Shown: positions 1 through 10,190, counted from the first letter of the stretch. The stretch: DNA of 64,000 nucleotides from Pseudomonas sp. MM213 (GCF_020423045.1 NZ_CP081943.1:2914001-2978000); one strand, 5' to 3'. Program-made: numbers and translations. The notes: generated by a model not told the origin, from the letters alone.

Positions 1-6
1 CGTCAT
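1..6 (-). CDS. rluC: possible first two codons of rluC (extends off window)
   Basis: The reverse strand reads ATG ACG at the very edge of the window. In Pseudomonas the 23S rRNA pseudouridine synthase gene rluC lies divergent from rne and its product begins Met-Thr, so these bases could be its start. No clear Shine-Dalgarno sequence precedes it. This is an inference from remembered gene order; two codons prove nothing. Confidence 0.25.
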
Positions 7-35
7 GGCGCGGATGATATCAATTTTTTATGGAA

Positions 36-64
36 TTGAAGCACTTAATCATTACTGCTATAGT
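36..64 (+). promoter_or_regulatory. sigma70 promoter for rne
   Basis: TTGAAG at 36-41 and TATAGT at 59-64 are separated by exactly 17 bases, a close match to the sigma70 consensus. Transcription would start near 71, giving rne a leader of about 637 nt. In Enterobacteria the rne mRNA has a long structured 5' leader through which RNase E autoregulates its own message. A similar arrangement is inferred here; leader hairpins were not modelled. Confidence 0.7.
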
Positions 65-70
65 CGCGAA

Positions 71-707
71 CGCCGCCAAAAGCGGCCTGGACAGCGGACA
101 AACGGTCAAAAACCGGCCCTGACCAATGCAATTCACCAGGACGCGAGGCCGTCCTACGGCGCTTTCGCTACGTAACGGTGGAGTTTGCAGGTGTAACGAG
201 CGCAGGTGACATGAGGCCTGAATCACGCCGCAAAGCAGAGTTCTCACTCGCTACGCGAGCCCATATTCACGGCCAGTTCACAAAGTGCAGTCAGCTGCGA
301 ATGACCCCGAGCGAATGCTTCGGAAACAACGCCTAAATTAGCCATGATGCGTGACCTCCCCTTTCGGAGCTCACGGTAAATGCCAACCCGCTGCGGATTC
401 TGCGCGCGGCAGCACCCGAATTATCAGGGATACGTGTAGGGTGGAGATGCACAACCGCTGGACTGTGTAGCAATAGGCTTTATCAAGACGCTTCATCTCG
501 TCCACAGCCGCCGGTTGATTCCTCCTCCTGACTGAGTGCTTAAGTAGCCACAGCAAGCAGGACGCGTACGTCGCGACGAAGGCCCACATTGGCCGGACTT
601 CGCTAGACACGGGAATGGCCAACCACTCCCGACGCACCTGACACCGACCATGAGAAGTCGTGTGTGCCGAACGCCGTTTCCGGCAGCCCGGAAACCGACG
701 GTACTAC
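71..707 (+). promoter_or_regulatory. long untranslated leader of rne
   Basis: About 640 bases lie between the predicted promoter and the rne start codon, with no convincing coding sequence on either strand. The ORFs seen here are short, lack ribosome-binding sites and have no recognisable product. A structured leader involved in feedback control of RNase E is the most likely content, by analogy with the 361-nt E. coli rne leader; this is inference. Confidence 0.5.
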
Positions 708-3700
708 ATGAAAAGAATGCTGATTAACGCAACTCAACCCGAAGAGTTGCGTGTTGCACTGGTAGATGGCCAACGCCTCTACGACCTGGACATCGAATCC
801 GGTGCACGCGAGCAGAAGAAGGCCAACATCTATAAAGGCCGGATTACTCGCATCGAACCAAGCCTTGAGGCTGCCTTTGTCGATTTCGGCTCCGAGCGCC
901 ACGGCTTCCTGCCCCTCAAAGAAATCTCCCGCGAATACTTCAAGAAAGCCCCTGAAGGCCGCGTCAACATCAAAGACGTCCTGAGCGAAGGCCAGGAAGT
1001 CATCGTTCAGGTCGAAAAAGAAGAACGTGGCAACAAGGGCGCAGCCCTGACCACCTTCATCAGCCTGGCCGGTCGTTACCTGGTTCTGATGCCGAACAAC
1101 CCGCGTGCCGGCGGTATCTCCCGTCGCATCGAAGGTGAAGAGCGCAACGAACTGCGTGAAGCCCTGAACGGTCTGGTTGCACCGGCCGACATGGGTCTGA
1201 TCGTGCGCACTGCCGGCCTGGGCCGCAGCAGCGAAGAAATGCAGTGGGACCTCGATTACCTGCTGCAACTCTGGACCGCCATCAAAGAAGCCTCGCTGGA
1301 TCGCTCCGCGCCGTTCCTGATCTACCAGGAAAGCAACGTGATCATCCGCGCCATCCGCGATTACCTGCGCCAGGACATCGGCGAAGTGCTGATCGACAGC
1401 GTTGAAGCCCAGGACGAAGCCCTGACCTTCATCCGCCAGGTGATGCCGCAGTACGCCAGCAAGATCAAGCTGTACGAAGACAGCGTTCCGCTGTTCAACC
1501 GTTTCCAGATCGAAAGCCAGATCGAGACCGCTTTCCAGCGCGTCGTCGAGCTGCCTTCCGGTGGTTCCATCGTTATCGATCCGACCGAAGCCCTGGTGTC
1601 CATCGACATCAACTCGGCGCGCGCCACCAAAGGCAGCGACATCGAAGAAACCGCCCTGCAGACCAACCTTGAAGCCGCCGAAGAAATCGCCCGTCAGTTG
1701 CGCCTGCGCGACATCGGCGGCCTGATCGTCATCGACTTCATCGACATGACCCCTGCCAAGAACCAGCGCGCCGTGGAAGAGAAAGTCCGCGAATGCCTGG
1801 AAGCCGACCGCGCTCGCGTGCAAGTTGGCCGCATCTCGCGCTTCGGCCTGCTGGAAATGTCCCGTCAGCGCCTGCGTCCATCGCTCGGCGAAAGCAGTGG
1901 CATCGTTTGCCCGCGTTGCAACGGCACCGGCATCATCCGTGATGTTGAATCGCTGTCGCTGGCGATCCTGCGCCTGATCGAAGAAGAAGCCCTGAAAGAC
2001 CGCACCGCCGAAGTTCGCGCACAAGTGCCAATTCCGGTCGCAGCCTTCCTGCTTAACGAAAAACGCAACTCGATCACCAAGATCGAACTGCGCACCCGTG
2101 CCCGCATCGTCATTCTGCCGAACGATCACCTCGAAACGCCGCACTTCGAAGTTCAGCGCCTGCGTGATGACAGCCCGGAAGCCAGCATCAACCAGTCCAG
2201 CTACGAAATCGCTGCTGCCGCTGCCGAAGTCGAAGAAGTCCAGCCAGCCGCTGCGACCCGCACCCTGGTTCGCCAGGAAGCCGCGGTCAAGACTGCGCCG
2301 GCCCGCGCCAACGCTCCGGTTCCGACCGAAGTCGTCGCCGCACCGGTTGCTGCACCGGCCGCCGCGCCAGAGCCAAGCCTGTTCAAAGGCCTGGTGAAGT
2401 CGCTGGTCAGCCTGTTCGCTACCAAGGAAGAGCCTGCTGCTCCGGTTGTGGTTGAAAAACCAGCAACCACCGAGCGCCCGGCCCGTAACGAAGAGCGTCG
2501 CAACGGCCGTCAGCAGAGCCGCAACCGTAACGGTCGCCGCGATGAAGAACGCAAGCCTCGCGAGGAACGTGCACCGCGTGAAGAACGCGCACCACGTGAG
2601 CCACGCGAAGCCCGTGAAGAAACCCCGGCAGTCGCTCGCGAAGAACGCGCTCCACGTGAAGAGCGTGCACCACGCGCCCCTCGCGAAGAACGTGCACCAC
2701 GCGCACCTCGTGAAGATCGCAAGCCACGTGGCGAGCGTGAAGAACGTGTTCGTGAACTGCGTGAACCGCTGGACGCCGCCGCTCCGGCTGCTGCTGCCGC
2801 TACCGCTACCGCTGCTGCTGAAGAGCGTCCAGCTCGTCAGCCACGCGAAGAGCGTGCGCCACGTCCTCCGCGTGAGGAGCGTCAACCACGCGCCGAGCAA
2901 GCCGCTGCCGCCGTTGCTGAAGAAGAGCTGACTGGCAACGAAGAGCAACTGCAGGAAGACGGTCAGGAAGGCGCCGAAGGCGATCGTCCACGCCGCCGCT
3001 CCCGTGGCCAGCGTCGTCGCAGCAACCGTCGCGAGCGTCAACGCGATGCCAACGGCAACGTGATCGAAGGTTCGGAAGAATCCGAGTCCGCCGAAGGTAA
3101 CGAAGGCGCCGAAGCACCAAGCGCTGCCGATCTGGCCGCTGGCCTGGCTGTTACCGCAGCCGTTGCCAGCACCGTGATCAGCGCTCCGGCCGAAGCACAG
3201 GCCAACGAGCAAGCCGAACGCGCCACTGCCGCCACACTGGAAACTGCTCCAGTCGAAGCGCCAGTCGTTGAAGCGACCACGCCTGTAGAAGTAACTGCCG
3301 CTCCGGAAGTCGAAGTGGCACCGGTTTGTGAAGCACAGCCTGAAGTCGAAGCTGCCGCTGAGCCTGCCGTTGTTGCTGAAACGCCTGCCGTGGTTGCAGA
3401 GCCGGTTGTTGAAACCGTCGCTGAAACCGTGACCGAAACCGTTCGTGAAGTTCGCGAAGAGCAAACCGCTTTCAACTGGGTTGCCGAGCCGGTAGCGGTC
3501 GAAACGCCAGCGCCAGTCGCTGAAGTTGCGGTTGTCGAGCCTGTTGTTGTGGCTGCCGAACCAGAGCCTGCTCCGGTCGTTGAAGCCCCTGTTGTCGCCG
3601 AAGTGGCTGCACCAGTGGTTGAAGCTGCCCCGGCCAGTGCCCTGACACCAAGTGGCCGCGCACCTAACGACCCGCGTGAAGTGCGTCGTCGCAAGCGTGA

Positions 3701-3932
3701 AGAAGAGCGCCTGCAGAAGGAAGCCGAACTGGCTGCCGCTGCTGCTCCGGTCGCTGTCGAAGTGGCACCGGTTGTTGCTGAAGTCGTCGAGGCTGCTCCT
3801 GCCCCGGCTGCTGAAGTGGCTGCCGAACCAGCTGACTCCGTGATCGACGAAGCTCCACGCTCCGTTCAGGAAGCGGTAGAGCAACACGAGCAAGCCCAGG
3901 AAAAAGAGCACGAGCCTAAACCTCTCGTCTGA
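708..3932 (+). CDS. rne: ribonuclease E
   Basis: Endoribonuclease of the RNA degradosome that starts mRNA decay and processes rRNA and tRNA precursors at the inner membrane. The product is 1074 aa. The start [10 protein letters not shown] is the family's conserved N-terminus; an upstream in-frame ATG at 660 gives an unrelated extension and was rejected. The S1 domain is in the first ~125 residues, followed by the RNase E/G catalytic core with the zinc-link CPRCNGTG near residue 405. After about residue 510 comes a low-complexity scaffold: an Arg-rich segment of repeated REERAPR-type units (about 600-760), then an Ala/Pro/Val/Glu-rich tail. Such tails bind RNA and degradosome partners and vary greatly between species. 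The gene is monocistronic, with a promoter at 36-64 and a terminator just downstream. Confidence 0.97.
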   Translation: MKRMLINATQPEELRVALVDGQRLYDLDIESGAREQKKANIYKGRITRIEPSLEAAFVDFGSERHGFLPLKEISREYFKKAPEGRVNIKDVLSEGQEVIVQVEKEERGNKGAALTTFISLAGRYLVLMPNNPRAGGISRRIEGEERNELREALNGLVAPADMGLIVRTAGLGRSSEEMQWDLDYLLQLWTAIKEASLDRSAPFLIYQESNVIIRAIRDYLRQDIGEVLIDSVEAQDEALTFIRQVMPQYASKIKLYEDSVPLFNRFQIESQIETAFQRVVELPSGGSIVIDPTEALVSIDINSARATKGSDIEETALQTNLEAAEEIARQLRLRDIGGLIVIDFIDMTPAKNQRAVEEKVRECLEADRARVQVGRISRFGLLEMSRQRLRPSLGESSGIVCPRCNGTGIIRDVESLSLAILRLIEEEALKDRTAEVRAQVPIPVAAFLLNEKRNSITKIELRTRARIVILPNDHLETPHFEVQRLRDDSPEASINQSSYEIAAAAAEVEEVQPAAATRTLVRQEAAVKTAPARANAPVPTEVVAAPVAAPAAAPEPSLFKGLVKSLVSLFATKEEPAAPVVVEKPATTERPARNEERRNGRQQSRNRNGRRDEERKPREERAPREERAPREPREAREETPAVAREERAPREERAPRAPREERAPRAPREDRKPRGEREERVRELREPLDAAAPAAAAATATAAAEERPARQPREERAPRPPREERQPRAEQAAAAVAEEELTGNEEQLQEDGQEGAEGDRPRRRSRGQRRRSNRRERQRDANGNVIEGSEESESAEGNEGAEAPSAADLAAGLAVTAAVASTVISAPAEAQANEQAERATAATLETAPVEAPVVEATTPVEVTAAPEVEVAPVCEAQPEVEAAAEPAVVAETPAVVAEPVVETVAETVTETVREVREEQTAFNWVAEPVAVETPAPVAEVAVVEPVVVAAEPEPAPVVEAPVVAEVAAPVVEAAPASALTPSGRAPNDPREVRRRKREEERLQKEAELAAAAAPVAVEVAPVVAEVVEAAPAPAAEVAAEPADSVIDEAPRSVQEAVEQHEQAQEKEHEPKPLV

Positions 3933-3948
3933 TTCCATCGGCTACTAA

Positions 3949-3985
3949 AAAGCCCCGCCTGGTAACCCAGGCGGGGCTTTTTTAT
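3949..3985 (+). terminator. rho-independent terminator of rne
   Basis: AGCCCCGCCTGG and CCAGGCGGGGCT pair around a short TAAC-like loop and are followed by a run of six or more T. It starts 17 bases after the rne stop codon. Confidence 0.92.
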
Positions 3986-4018
3986 GCCGGCGGTTCCACA
4001 GTTAGACCGCGTTATCGT

Positions 4019-4088
4019 TCTTCGCGGGCAAGCCTCGCTCCTACAGGTTTTCCGCCGATCACTGTAGGAGCGAGGCTTGCCCGCGAAG
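4019..4088. repeat. REP pair (GCGAGGCTTGCCCGCGAA class)
   Basis: Two inverted copies of the CTTCGCGGGCAAGCCTCGCT motif, each ending in CCTACAG, face each other across a spacer of about 15 bases. This is the typical extragenic palindrome pair of P. fluorescens-type genomes. It lies in the convergent gap between rne and the mobA-like gene. Confidence 0.85.
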
Positions 4089-4096
4089 GCGGTGTA

Positions 4097-4687
4097 TCAG
4101 GCGAAAACCAACGCCTCAGGCACATCCACATCCCACAACACCCCGGCATCCTCCACCGCCACCTCAACCACCCTTGCCGACGCAAACAACAGCTTGGCCC
4201 CACGATCACCCGATAACGCCATCAAACCCGGTCCAAACGTTCGCCCGAAACCAACCGGATGCCCGTATTCGCCATTGATCACCGGAACACTGATCCCATC
4301 ATCAGAAATCCCCGCCAACACCTGCTCAATCGTCGACGGCAGAATGAACGGCATATCCCCCAACACAATCAACCAGCCACCGAGCTGCGGGCACGCCGCC
4401 ACCCCAGCCGCAATGCTGTCGCCCATACCGGAGGATTCCACCAGCACAATCTCAAAACCATAAGCCTTGGCCATGCGAATCACTTGCGGGCGATCTGCAG
4501 TCGTCACCAAAACGCGCCTCTCAAGACTGGCCGGCAAACTCACCAACACCTGCTCGATCACCGAACGAACGCCGCCATCGCGCCCCGTACAGTCAGCCAA
4601 CAACTTGTCCCTGTCGGCACCCGCCACCTGTCGAAACCGAGTGCCCTGCCCCGCCGCCAACATGATGACGCCGTTTGGCCCGCTCAT
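4097..4687 (-). CDS. MobA/MocA-like molybdenum cofactor nucleotidyltransferase
   Basis: A 196-aa nucleotidyltransferase with the N-terminal signature MLAAGQGTRF..K of the MobA/MocA/GlmU superfamily and a metal-binding LGDMPF motif near residue 110. In molybdenum hydroxylase operons such proteins attach CMP (MocA) or GMP (MobA) to molybdopterin. Its start overlaps the xdhC-like stop by 4 nt (ATGA), so it is translationally coupled as the last gene of the molybdenum hydroxylase operon. This supports a role as a dedicated cofactor-maturation enzyme (MocA type, giving the cytosine dinucleotide form) rather than the housekeeping MobA. Nucleotide specificity cannot be read from the sequence. Confidence 0.85.
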   Translation of the reverse strand: MSGPNGVIMLAAGQGTRFRQVAGADRDKLLADCTGRDGGVRSVIEQVLVSLPASLERRVLVTTADRPQVIRMAKAYGFEIVLVESSGMGDSIAAGVAACPQLGGWLIVLGDMPFILPSTIEQVLAGISDDGISVPVINGEYGHPVGFGRTFGPGLMALSGDRGAKLLFASARVVEVAVEDAGVLWDVDVPEALVFA

Positions 4688-5667
4688 GCCTCCTCCTGCA
4701 ACGGCTTCTTCTGTTTCAGCTCGACGCCGTTCTTGATCGCGACAATTTCCGCCAGCAGCGACAAGGCGATTTCCGCCGGGGAATGGCTGCCGATGTGCAG
4801 ACCGATCGGGCCGTGCAAGCGCTCGATGGCCTCTTGGGACAAGCCTAGCTGAGCGAGGTTTTCCCGGCGCTTCAGGCTGTTGATCCGCGACCCCAGCGCA
4901 CCGACATAAAACGCCCTGGAATCGAGCGCCGTCAGCAACGCCATGTCATCCAGGCGCGGATCGTGAGTCAGCGCGACGATGGCCGTACGTTCGTCGGTCT
5001 GGATGTTCAGCACCGCTTCGTCCGGCATTCCGGATACGAAGCGCCCATGCTGTTCTTCCCAGCCGTAAGCGAACTCGGTGCGTGGATCGCAGATCAGCAC
5101 TTCGAAATCCAGCAGCCGCGCCATCTCGGCGACATAACGGGATAGTTGCCCTGCACCGATCAACAACAACCGCCAACGCGGACCGTAAATGGCGCGTAGC
5201 GTGGTGCCGTCAAAACTCAGCGCGTCGTTCTTGGTCGCCGGCTGCAACGTCACTTCACCGCTCGCGATATCCAGCGAGCGCGCCGTGATTTCATGGGCCT
5301 CGCAACTCGCCAGCAACCCGGCAACCCAAGCCGGGTCGCCGACTCGCTCCTCGGTCAGGCGCAACGTGCCGCCGCACGGCAAACCAAACCGTGCGGCCTC
5401 CTCACGAGTAACGCCATAAGTGATCAACTGCACCGGCGGCCCGTCAGCCGGAATCCGGCCATCGTGCAACCGGGCGATCAAGTCATCCTCGACACAACCA
5501 CCAGACACCGAACCAATCACCACCCCGTCTTCGCGCAAGGCCAACATTGCGCCCGGCGCCCGGGGCGCGGTGCCCCAGGTCTGGACCACGCTGTACAACA
5601 CCACTCGCTGACCGGCGCGGCGCCATTCCAGCACGCTGCGCAGGACATTCAGATCGACGCTGTCCAT
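4684..5667 (-). CDS. XdhC/CoxI family molybdenum cofactor insertion protein
   Basis: A 327-aa protein with an N-terminal XdhC_CoxI domain (motif GTAPRAPGAML near residue 30) and a C-terminal Rossmann domain containing LLLIGAGQLSRYV near residue 170. XdhC proteins bind sulfurated molybdenum cofactor and insert it into xanthine dehydrogenase-family enzymes. The start MDSVDLN was chosen because its ATG overlaps the upstream oxidoreductase stop as TGATG; a longer frame gives an unrelated extension. It is placed between the catalytic subunits and the nucleotidyltransferase, so it is very probably the chaperone of this enzyme. Confidence 0.88.
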   Translation of the reverse strand: MDSVDLNVLRSVLEWRRAGQRVVLYSVVQTWGTAPRAPGAMLALREDGVVIGSVSGGCVEDDLIARLHDGRIPADGPPVQLITYGVTREEAARFGLPCGGTLRLTEERVGDPAWVAGLLASCEAHEITARSLDIASGEVTLQPATKNDALSFDGTTLRAIYGPRWRLLLIGAGQLSRYVAEMARLLDFEVLICDPRTEFAYGWEEQHGRFVSGMPDEAVLNIQTDERTAIVALTHDPRLDDMALLTALDSRAFYVGALGSRINSLKRRENLAQLGLSQEAIERLHGPIGLHIGSHSPAEIALSLLAEIVAIKNGVELKQKKPLQEEA

Positions 5668-7988
5668 CAAGCCTCGGCCTTCTGCCAACCTTGCAATTGA
5701 TAACGAACCGGCAAGTTGCGGATGCGTTTGCCGGTGGCGGCGAAAATCGCATTGCACAGCGCCGGCGCAATCGGCGGCACGCCAGGTTCACCGACACCAC
5801 CCAACGGCACCACGCCCGGCGGCGTGACCAGATGCACGGCGACTTCCTTCGGCGCCAGGGACATGCGCGCCACTTCGTACATATGGAAGTTGTCTTGCTG
5901 GACCTTGCCGTCCTTGAAACTGATCTCGCCCAGCACCGCGTTGCCCAGCCCCATCACACAAGCACCTTCGAACTGCGAGCGAATCCGCTCCGGGTTGATC
6001 TGCGGGCCGCAATCCACCGCTATATCGGCCTTGTGCACGATCAACGTGCCGTCATCTTTGACTTCGACCTCGATCACCGCCGCCACGTAAGTGACGAAGC
6101 TGTAATGCACTGCCAGTCCCAGGCCTCTGCCCTTCGGCAACTCTCGCCCCCAACCCGCGGCTTTCGCGGCGGTTTCAAGGACGGTGCGCATGCGCCCGGT
6201 GTCGATCGGATAGCGTTCGGGCGACTCGCCGTAGTTCCACTCTTCACTCAACGTACGCGGATCGATCTGACGGTCCGGACCGAGCAATTTGATCTGGTAC
6301 TTGAGCGGATCCTGTTTGGCCTTGTGTGCCAACTCATCGACAAAGCACTGGATCGCGAAGCCGTGAGGAATGTTCGACACCGAGCGATACCAGCCGACCC
6401 GCGTATGAATCGCCGCTTCCGGGTTCTCCAGGCGCACGTTGGGGATCGCGTAAGCCATGTTGGTGAAGCCCATGCCCAGCTCGAAAGCGGCCTCATGGTT
6501 CATGCCCGGCGCGAACAGCGCGGTGATACTCGGCGCTACCGTGCGGTGCAACCAACCCGACGGCAGGCCGTCCTTGTTCAGGCTGGCCTTCAAGTATTCA
6601 GCCGAGACGGTGTGGAAATACGAACAGTGGATGTCGTCTTCACGAGTCCATTGCACCCGCACCGCCTTACCGGGGAATTCCTTGGCGAGGATCGCCGCTT
6701 CGATGATGAAGTCCGGCTTGGACTTGCGGCCGAAACCGCCGCCGAGCAGGGTGACGTGGAAGGTGACGTTATCGAACGGAATGCCCAGGCGTTCGCCGAT
6801 TCGTTCACGGGTGACCTGCGGCGCCTGGCTTGGCGCCCAGGCTTCGCACACGCCATCCTTGAAACGGGCGATGGCGACCATCGGCTCCATCGGCGCTTGC
6901 GTCAGGTGCGGCAGATAGTAAGAGGCTTCGAGGGTGCTGTCGGCGCCGCTCATGGCCTGGTCGATGTTGCCGGTATTGCGCACCACTTTGCCGGGCTTGA
7001 GCGACGCCGCTTCAATTTCCTTGCGGTAGGCGATCGAGTCGTAACTGGCGTTGGGGCCGTCGTCCCATTCGATTTTCAGTGCATCGCGGCCCTTGATCGC
7101 CGCCCACGTATTGCTGGCCACCACCGCCACGCCGCCCAACGGCTGAAATTCCGAGGGCAGCGGACGGCCTTCGATCTGGATGACTTTGACCACCCCGGGG
7201 ACTTTCAGCGCCGCGCTGTCATCCACGGATTTGACCTTGCCGCCGTACACCGCCGGACGTGCAATTGCGGCGTACAGCATGCCGTCGATATGCACGTCGG
7301 CACCGTAGATCGCGCGGCCGTTGACGATGTCAGCACCGTCGATGGCCTTGGTGCCTTCCTTGCCGATGTAGCGGAATTCTGACGGTTCCTTGAGCCGCAG
7401 GCTGTCACGTGCCGGTACCGCCAGCGCACCGGCAGCGACGGCGAGCGCACCGTAACCCAGTTCACGACCGCTCGGTTTATGGATGACTTTGTGCAATTGC
7501 GCGTGGCACTCGCCGACCGGGACTTTCCACTGTTCGGCGGCCGCCTGTTCGAGCATGGTCCGCGCGGCTGCACCGCAGCGGCGCATCGGCTCGTACCAGT
7601 GGCGCATGCTGCGCGAACCGTCGGTGTCCTGGTTGCCGAAGCGCACTTCATCGCCCGGCGCCTGCTGCACTTTCACCTGCGCCCAGTCGGCTTCAAGTTC
7701 ATCGGCCACGACCATGGTCAGGCTGGTGCGTACGCCTTGGCCCATTTCCGAACGGTTGCAAACCACGGTCACCGTGCCATCCGCAGCGATGCTGACGTAC
7801 ACCTTCGGATCATCGATCCAGCCGTTGGGCATGCCGTCGGCGCCGAATTTCTTTTCCTTCTCGGCTGCGAACGCGTCCTGCCAGCCCCAACTCGCGGCGA
7901 CCACCAGCGCACTGGTGGCACCGACGCCTTTGAGGAAGCCGCGACGGCTGAGGTTACTCAGGGCGAAATCATTCGGGAACTGGCTCAT
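5667..7988 (-). CDS. molybdopterin-binding large subunit, isoquinoline 1-oxidoreductase beta-like
   Basis: A 773-aa molybdenum hydroxylase subunit of the xanthine dehydrogenase superfamily, closest in layout to IorB (isoquinoline or aldehyde oxidation). A twin-arginine signal is visible at the N-terminus (SRRGFLKG near residues 14-21, then an Ala-rich stretch ending AFAAEK), so it is probably exported folded to the periplasm. Two aldehyde-oxidase/xanthine-dehydrogenase molybdopterin-binding domains follow. The C-terminal GVGEPGVPP carries the active-site glutamate. The start MSQFPNDF overlaps the upstream 2Fe-2S gene by 4 nt (ATGA). The longer upstream frame is an out-of-frame reading of that gene. 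The substrate is unknown; aldehydes or N-heterocycles are usual for the family. Confidence 0.9.
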   Translation of the reverse strand: MSQFPNDFALSNLSRRGFLKGVGATSALVVAASWGWQDAFAAEKEKKFGADGMPNGWIDDPKVYVSIAADGTVTVVCNRSEMGQGVRTSLTMVVADELEADWAQVKVQQAPGDEVRFGNQDTDGSRSMRHWYEPMRRCGAAARTMLEQAAAEQWKVPVGECHAQLHKVIHKPSGRELGYGALAVAAGALAVPARDSLRLKEPSEFRYIGKEGTKAIDGADIVNGRAIYGADVHIDGMLYAAIARPAVYGGKVKSVDDSAALKVPGVVKVIQIEGRPLPSEFQPLGGVAVVASNTWAAIKGRDALKIEWDDGPNASYDSIAYRKEIEAASLKPGKVVRNTGNIDQAMSGADSTLEASYYLPHLTQAPMEPMVAIARFKDGVCEAWAPSQAPQVTRERIGERLGIPFDNVTFHVTLLGGGFGRKSKPDFIIEAAILAKEFPGKAVRVQWTREDDIHCSYFHTVSAEYLKASLNKDGLPSGWLHRTVAPSITALFAPGMNHEAAFELGMGFTNMAYAIPNVRLENPEAAIHTRVGWYRSVSNIPHGFAIQCFVDELAHKAKQDPLKYQIKLLGPDRQIDPRTLSEEWNYGESPERYPIDTGRMRTVLETAAKAAGWGRELPKGRGLGLAVHYSFVTYVAAVIEVEVKDDGTLIVHKADIAVDCGPQINPERIRSQFEGACVMGLGNAVLGEISFKDGKVQQDNFHMYEVARMSLAPKEVAVHLVTPPGVVPLGGVGEPGVPPIAPALCNAIFAATGKRIRNLPVRYQLQGWQKAEA

Positions 7989-8455
7989 GCCTTGGCTTCC
8001 TTCAGGTGAGTGGATGCCTGGCGGATGGCGGTCTTGATGCGGTTGTAGGTGCCGCAACGGCAAATATTGCCGACCATCGCCTCTTCGATCTGTTCGTCGC
8101 TCGGGTTCGGGTTGGTCTTGAGCAGTGCGGTGGCGGACATGATCTGCCCGCCCTGGCAGTAACCGCACTGGGCGACGGCGGTGTCGAGCCAGGCTTGCTG
8201 CACGATTTGCCCGACCGGGTCGGCGTGCAGGTTGTCGATGGTGCTGACGTTCTGACCGACTACCGAGCCGATCGGCGTGATGCAACTGCGCGCCGGAGCG
8301 CCTTCGATGTGAATGGTGCAGGCGCCGCACAGGCCCATGCCGCAGCCGAACTTAGTGCCGTTGTAACCGGCCACGTCGCGGATGGCCCAGAGCAGCGGCA
8401 TGTCCTCGGTGACATCGAGTTGATGGTCTTGACCATTGAGTTTCAGGGTAATCAT
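7985..8455 (-). CDS. (2Fe-2S)-binding small subunit, isoquinoline 1-oxidoreductase alpha-like
   Basis: A 156-aa iron-sulfur subunit with two [2Fe-2S] motifs: the plant-ferredoxin set CGMGLCGAC plus a following Cys, and the C-terminal CGYCQGG ... CRCGTY set typical of IorA/XdhA-type proteins. It passes electrons from the molybdenum centre to an acceptor, often a c-type cytochrome encoded elsewhere. It has no signal peptide and so would be exported with the Tat-bearing large subunit. It is the first gene of the operon. The start ATG at 8455 is preferred; a GTG two codons earlier (8461) is possible and neither has a strong ribosome-binding site. Confidence 0.9.
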   Translation of the reverse strand: MITLKLNGQDHQLDVTEDMPLLWAIRDVAGYNGTKFGCGMGLCGACTIHIEGAPARSCITPIGSVVGQNVSTIDNLHADPVGQIVQQAWLDTAVAQCGYCQGGQIMSATALLKTNPNPSDEQIEEAMVGNICRCGTYNRIKTAIRQASTHLKEAKA

Positions 8456-8644
8456 GGGCACGCCCGCATAGTGGTATGGGTTATGGGGTCGAGCAATCTG
8501 CCGCTGGGGGATTAGCGGTTGGCATCACGCAGATCGACTCAGGCTAATGAGGCTCTCTTATGCGGACGGAGATGTCTGCATCGGGCCCTTGATGGAGCAA
8601 ATGCTTGCATCGTTAGGGGGCTAAGTTAACCCAGCATTAACAAA

Positions 8645-8681
8645 AAAAGCCCTGCACAATCGAAGATGTGCAGGGCTTTGA
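8645..8681 (-). terminator. terminator of the murB operon
   Basis: On the minus strand AAAGCCCTGCACA and TGTGCAGGGCTTT pair around a short loop and are followed by seven T. It lies just beyond the murB stop codon. The rest of the gap up to 8455 would hold the promoter of the molybdenum hydroxylase operon, but I see no clear consensus there. Confidence 0.9.
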
Positions 8682-8703
8682 GATCAGCCTTGAAAGCGTA
8701 GCC

Positions 8704-9723
8704 TCAATACTGATTGGGCTCCATTTCCAGATCGACATGGAAGCGTTCTGAAATGTCTTTTTGGATGCGCTGTGCCAGGTTCAGCAACTGCAGGCCAGTC
8801 GCGGCCCCGTAGTTGACCAGCACCAGCGCCTGCAACTTATGCACGCCAGCGTCGGCCTCGCGAAAACCTTTCCACCCTGCCCGCTCGATCAACCAGCCCG
8901 CAGCCAGCTTCATCTGCCCGTCGGGTTGCGCGTAAGCCACCAGGTCCGGGTATTCGCCTTTGAGCCGAGCGACCAGTGCCGCCGGCACCAAGGGATTTTT
9001 GAAGAAGCTGCCGGCGTTACCGAGCACTGCCGGGTCCGGAAGTTTTTCGTTGCGGATGCTGCAAATCGCCTGGCTGACGTCAGTGGCGGTCGGGTGATCG
9101 ATGCCTTGCTCGGTCAGACGCTGACGCACCGGGCCGTACTCCAGATGCAAGTGCTCGGCACGGTCCAGGGCGAAACGAACCCGCAGGATCAACCAACGCC
9201 CCGGTTCCTGTTTGAACAGGCTGTCGCGGTAAGCGAAGTTGCATTCGGCCAGCGTGAAGTCACGTAGCTCGCCAGTCTGGCGATCCAGCGCGGTCAGGCC
9301 GGCAAACACGTCCTTGATCTCCACGCCATAGGCGCCAATGTTCTGCATCGGTGCCGCGCCGACGGTGCCGGGGATCAGGCTGAGGTTTTCCAGACCCGAC
9401 AACCCCTGCGCCAGGGTGTGTTGCACAAACGGATGCCAAGGCTCGCCGGCCTCGGCTTCGATCACGACCTTGCTGCCGTCGTCGCTCAGGATACGAATCC
9501 CACGTGTCGCCATGCGTAGCACCAGCGACTGGATGTCGGCGGTCAGCAGCAGGTTGCTGCCACCACCGATCACCAGCAGCGGCACGTCATGCTCCACCGC
9601 ATAGGCCAGCGCCTCGCGCACGTCGGCATCGCTGTGAGCCTCGGCAAACAAGCGGGCCTGAACGTCCACGCCAAAGCTGTTGTAAGGCTTGAGCGAAACC
9701 TGTGGCTGAACCTGCAAACTCAT
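8704..9723 (-). CDS. murB: UDP-N-acetylenolpyruvoylglucosamine reductase
   Basis: Cytoplasmic FAD enzyme that reduces UDP-GlcNAc-enolpyruvate to UDP-MurNAc with NADPH, the second committed step of peptidoglycan synthesis. The 339-aa length matches type I MurB (E. coli class). Visible landmarks are the FAD-binding GGGSNLLLT near residue 53, PGTVGAAPMQNIGAYG near 120, and the NAGSFFKNP segment that carries the catalytic serine near 230. Its ATG overlaps the preceding phosphatase stop by 4 nt. It is the last gene of the kdsB-ptp-murB run and is followed by a terminator. Confidence 0.96.
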   Translation of the reverse strand: MSLQVQPQVSLKPYNSFGVDVQARLFAEAHSDADVREALAYAVEHDVPLLVIGGGSNLLLTADIQSLVLRMATRGIRILSDDGSKVVIEAEAGEPWHPFVQHTLAQGLSGLENLSLIPGTVGAAPMQNIGAYGVEIKDVFAGLTALDRQTGELRDFTLAECNFAYRDSLFKQEPGRWLILRVRFALDRAEHLHLEYGPVRQRLTEQGIDHPTATDVSQAICSIRNEKLPDPAVLGNAGSFFKNPLVPAALVARLKGEYPDLVAYAQPDGQMKLAAGWLIERAGWKGFREADAGVHKLQALVLVNYGAATGLQLLNLAQRIQKDISERFHVDLEMEPNQY

Positions 9724-10190
9724 AACCGGCCCTTCAATTCGATCACCAGTCGATCACAAGCGCTTTCGATCAAGTCGAGCACCTGCTCAAAGCCCTGGTT
9801 GCCATCGTAGTAAGGGTCCGGCACTTCATCGACTTGCGACTGGTAGCGGCGCAGAAACAGGTCCAGTTCGGCCTTGGACTTGCCCTTGGCAGGTTGCAGC
9901 GCCATGAGGTCGCTCAGGTTGCTGTTGTCCATCGCCAGGATCAGGTCGTACGTGGAAAAATCGGCGCGGCTCACTTGCTGGGCGCGTTGGCTGGACAGGT
10001 CGTAACCGCGCAGCTTGGCCGCGGCCTGGCTGCGTTTGTCCGGAGCCCTGCCGACGTGCCAGTCACCGGTGCCGGCGGAGGCAACTTCGACTTGATCGGC
10101 CAGCCCCGCTTCGCGCAATTTGTGCCGCAGCACACCTTCGGCCGTGGGTGAACGGCAGATGTTGCCCAGGCAAACGAACAAAACCCGCAT
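9720..10190 (-). CDS. low-molecular-weight protein tyrosine phosphatase
   Basis: A 156-aa LMW-PTP. The P-loop CLGNICRS begins at Cys7 (CX5R with Arg13) directly after the first beta strand, and the general-acid motif EVPDPYYDG is present near residue 126. Enzymes of this class dephosphorylate tyrosine, often on polysaccharide-export kinases, but no kinase or capsule gene is nearby. Start and stop overlap its neighbours (TGATG with kdsB, ATGA with murB), so it belongs to this envelope operon. Its placement between kdsB and murB is a conserved Pseudomonas arrangement. Confidence 0.93.
   Translation of the reverse strand: MRVLFVCLGNICRSPTAEGVLRHKLREAGLADQVEVASAGTGDWHVGRAPDKRSQAAAKLRGYDLSSQRAQQVSRADFSTYDLILAMDNSNLSDLMALQPAKGKSKAELDLFLRRYQSQVDEVPDPYYDGNQGFEQVLDLIESACDRLVIELKGRL

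Noticed and set aside
603..3938. 1111-aa open frame antisense to rne
   Set aside because: It is the mirror of a codon-biased, low-complexity gene: its protein is Phe/Gly/Arg repeats without domains, and the sense frame is unmistakable RNase E.
5547..7382. 611-aa open frame antisense to the molybdenum hydroxylase large subunit
   Set aside because: GC-rich codon use leaves the opposite strand open; the predicted protein is Arg/His-rich with no recognisable motif and it crosses two genuine genes.
8462..8703. riboswitch (for example a molybdenum cofactor motif) upstream of the hydroxylase operon
   Set aside because: Only the murB terminator can be recognised in the gap; no Moco-type helices were found by eye.
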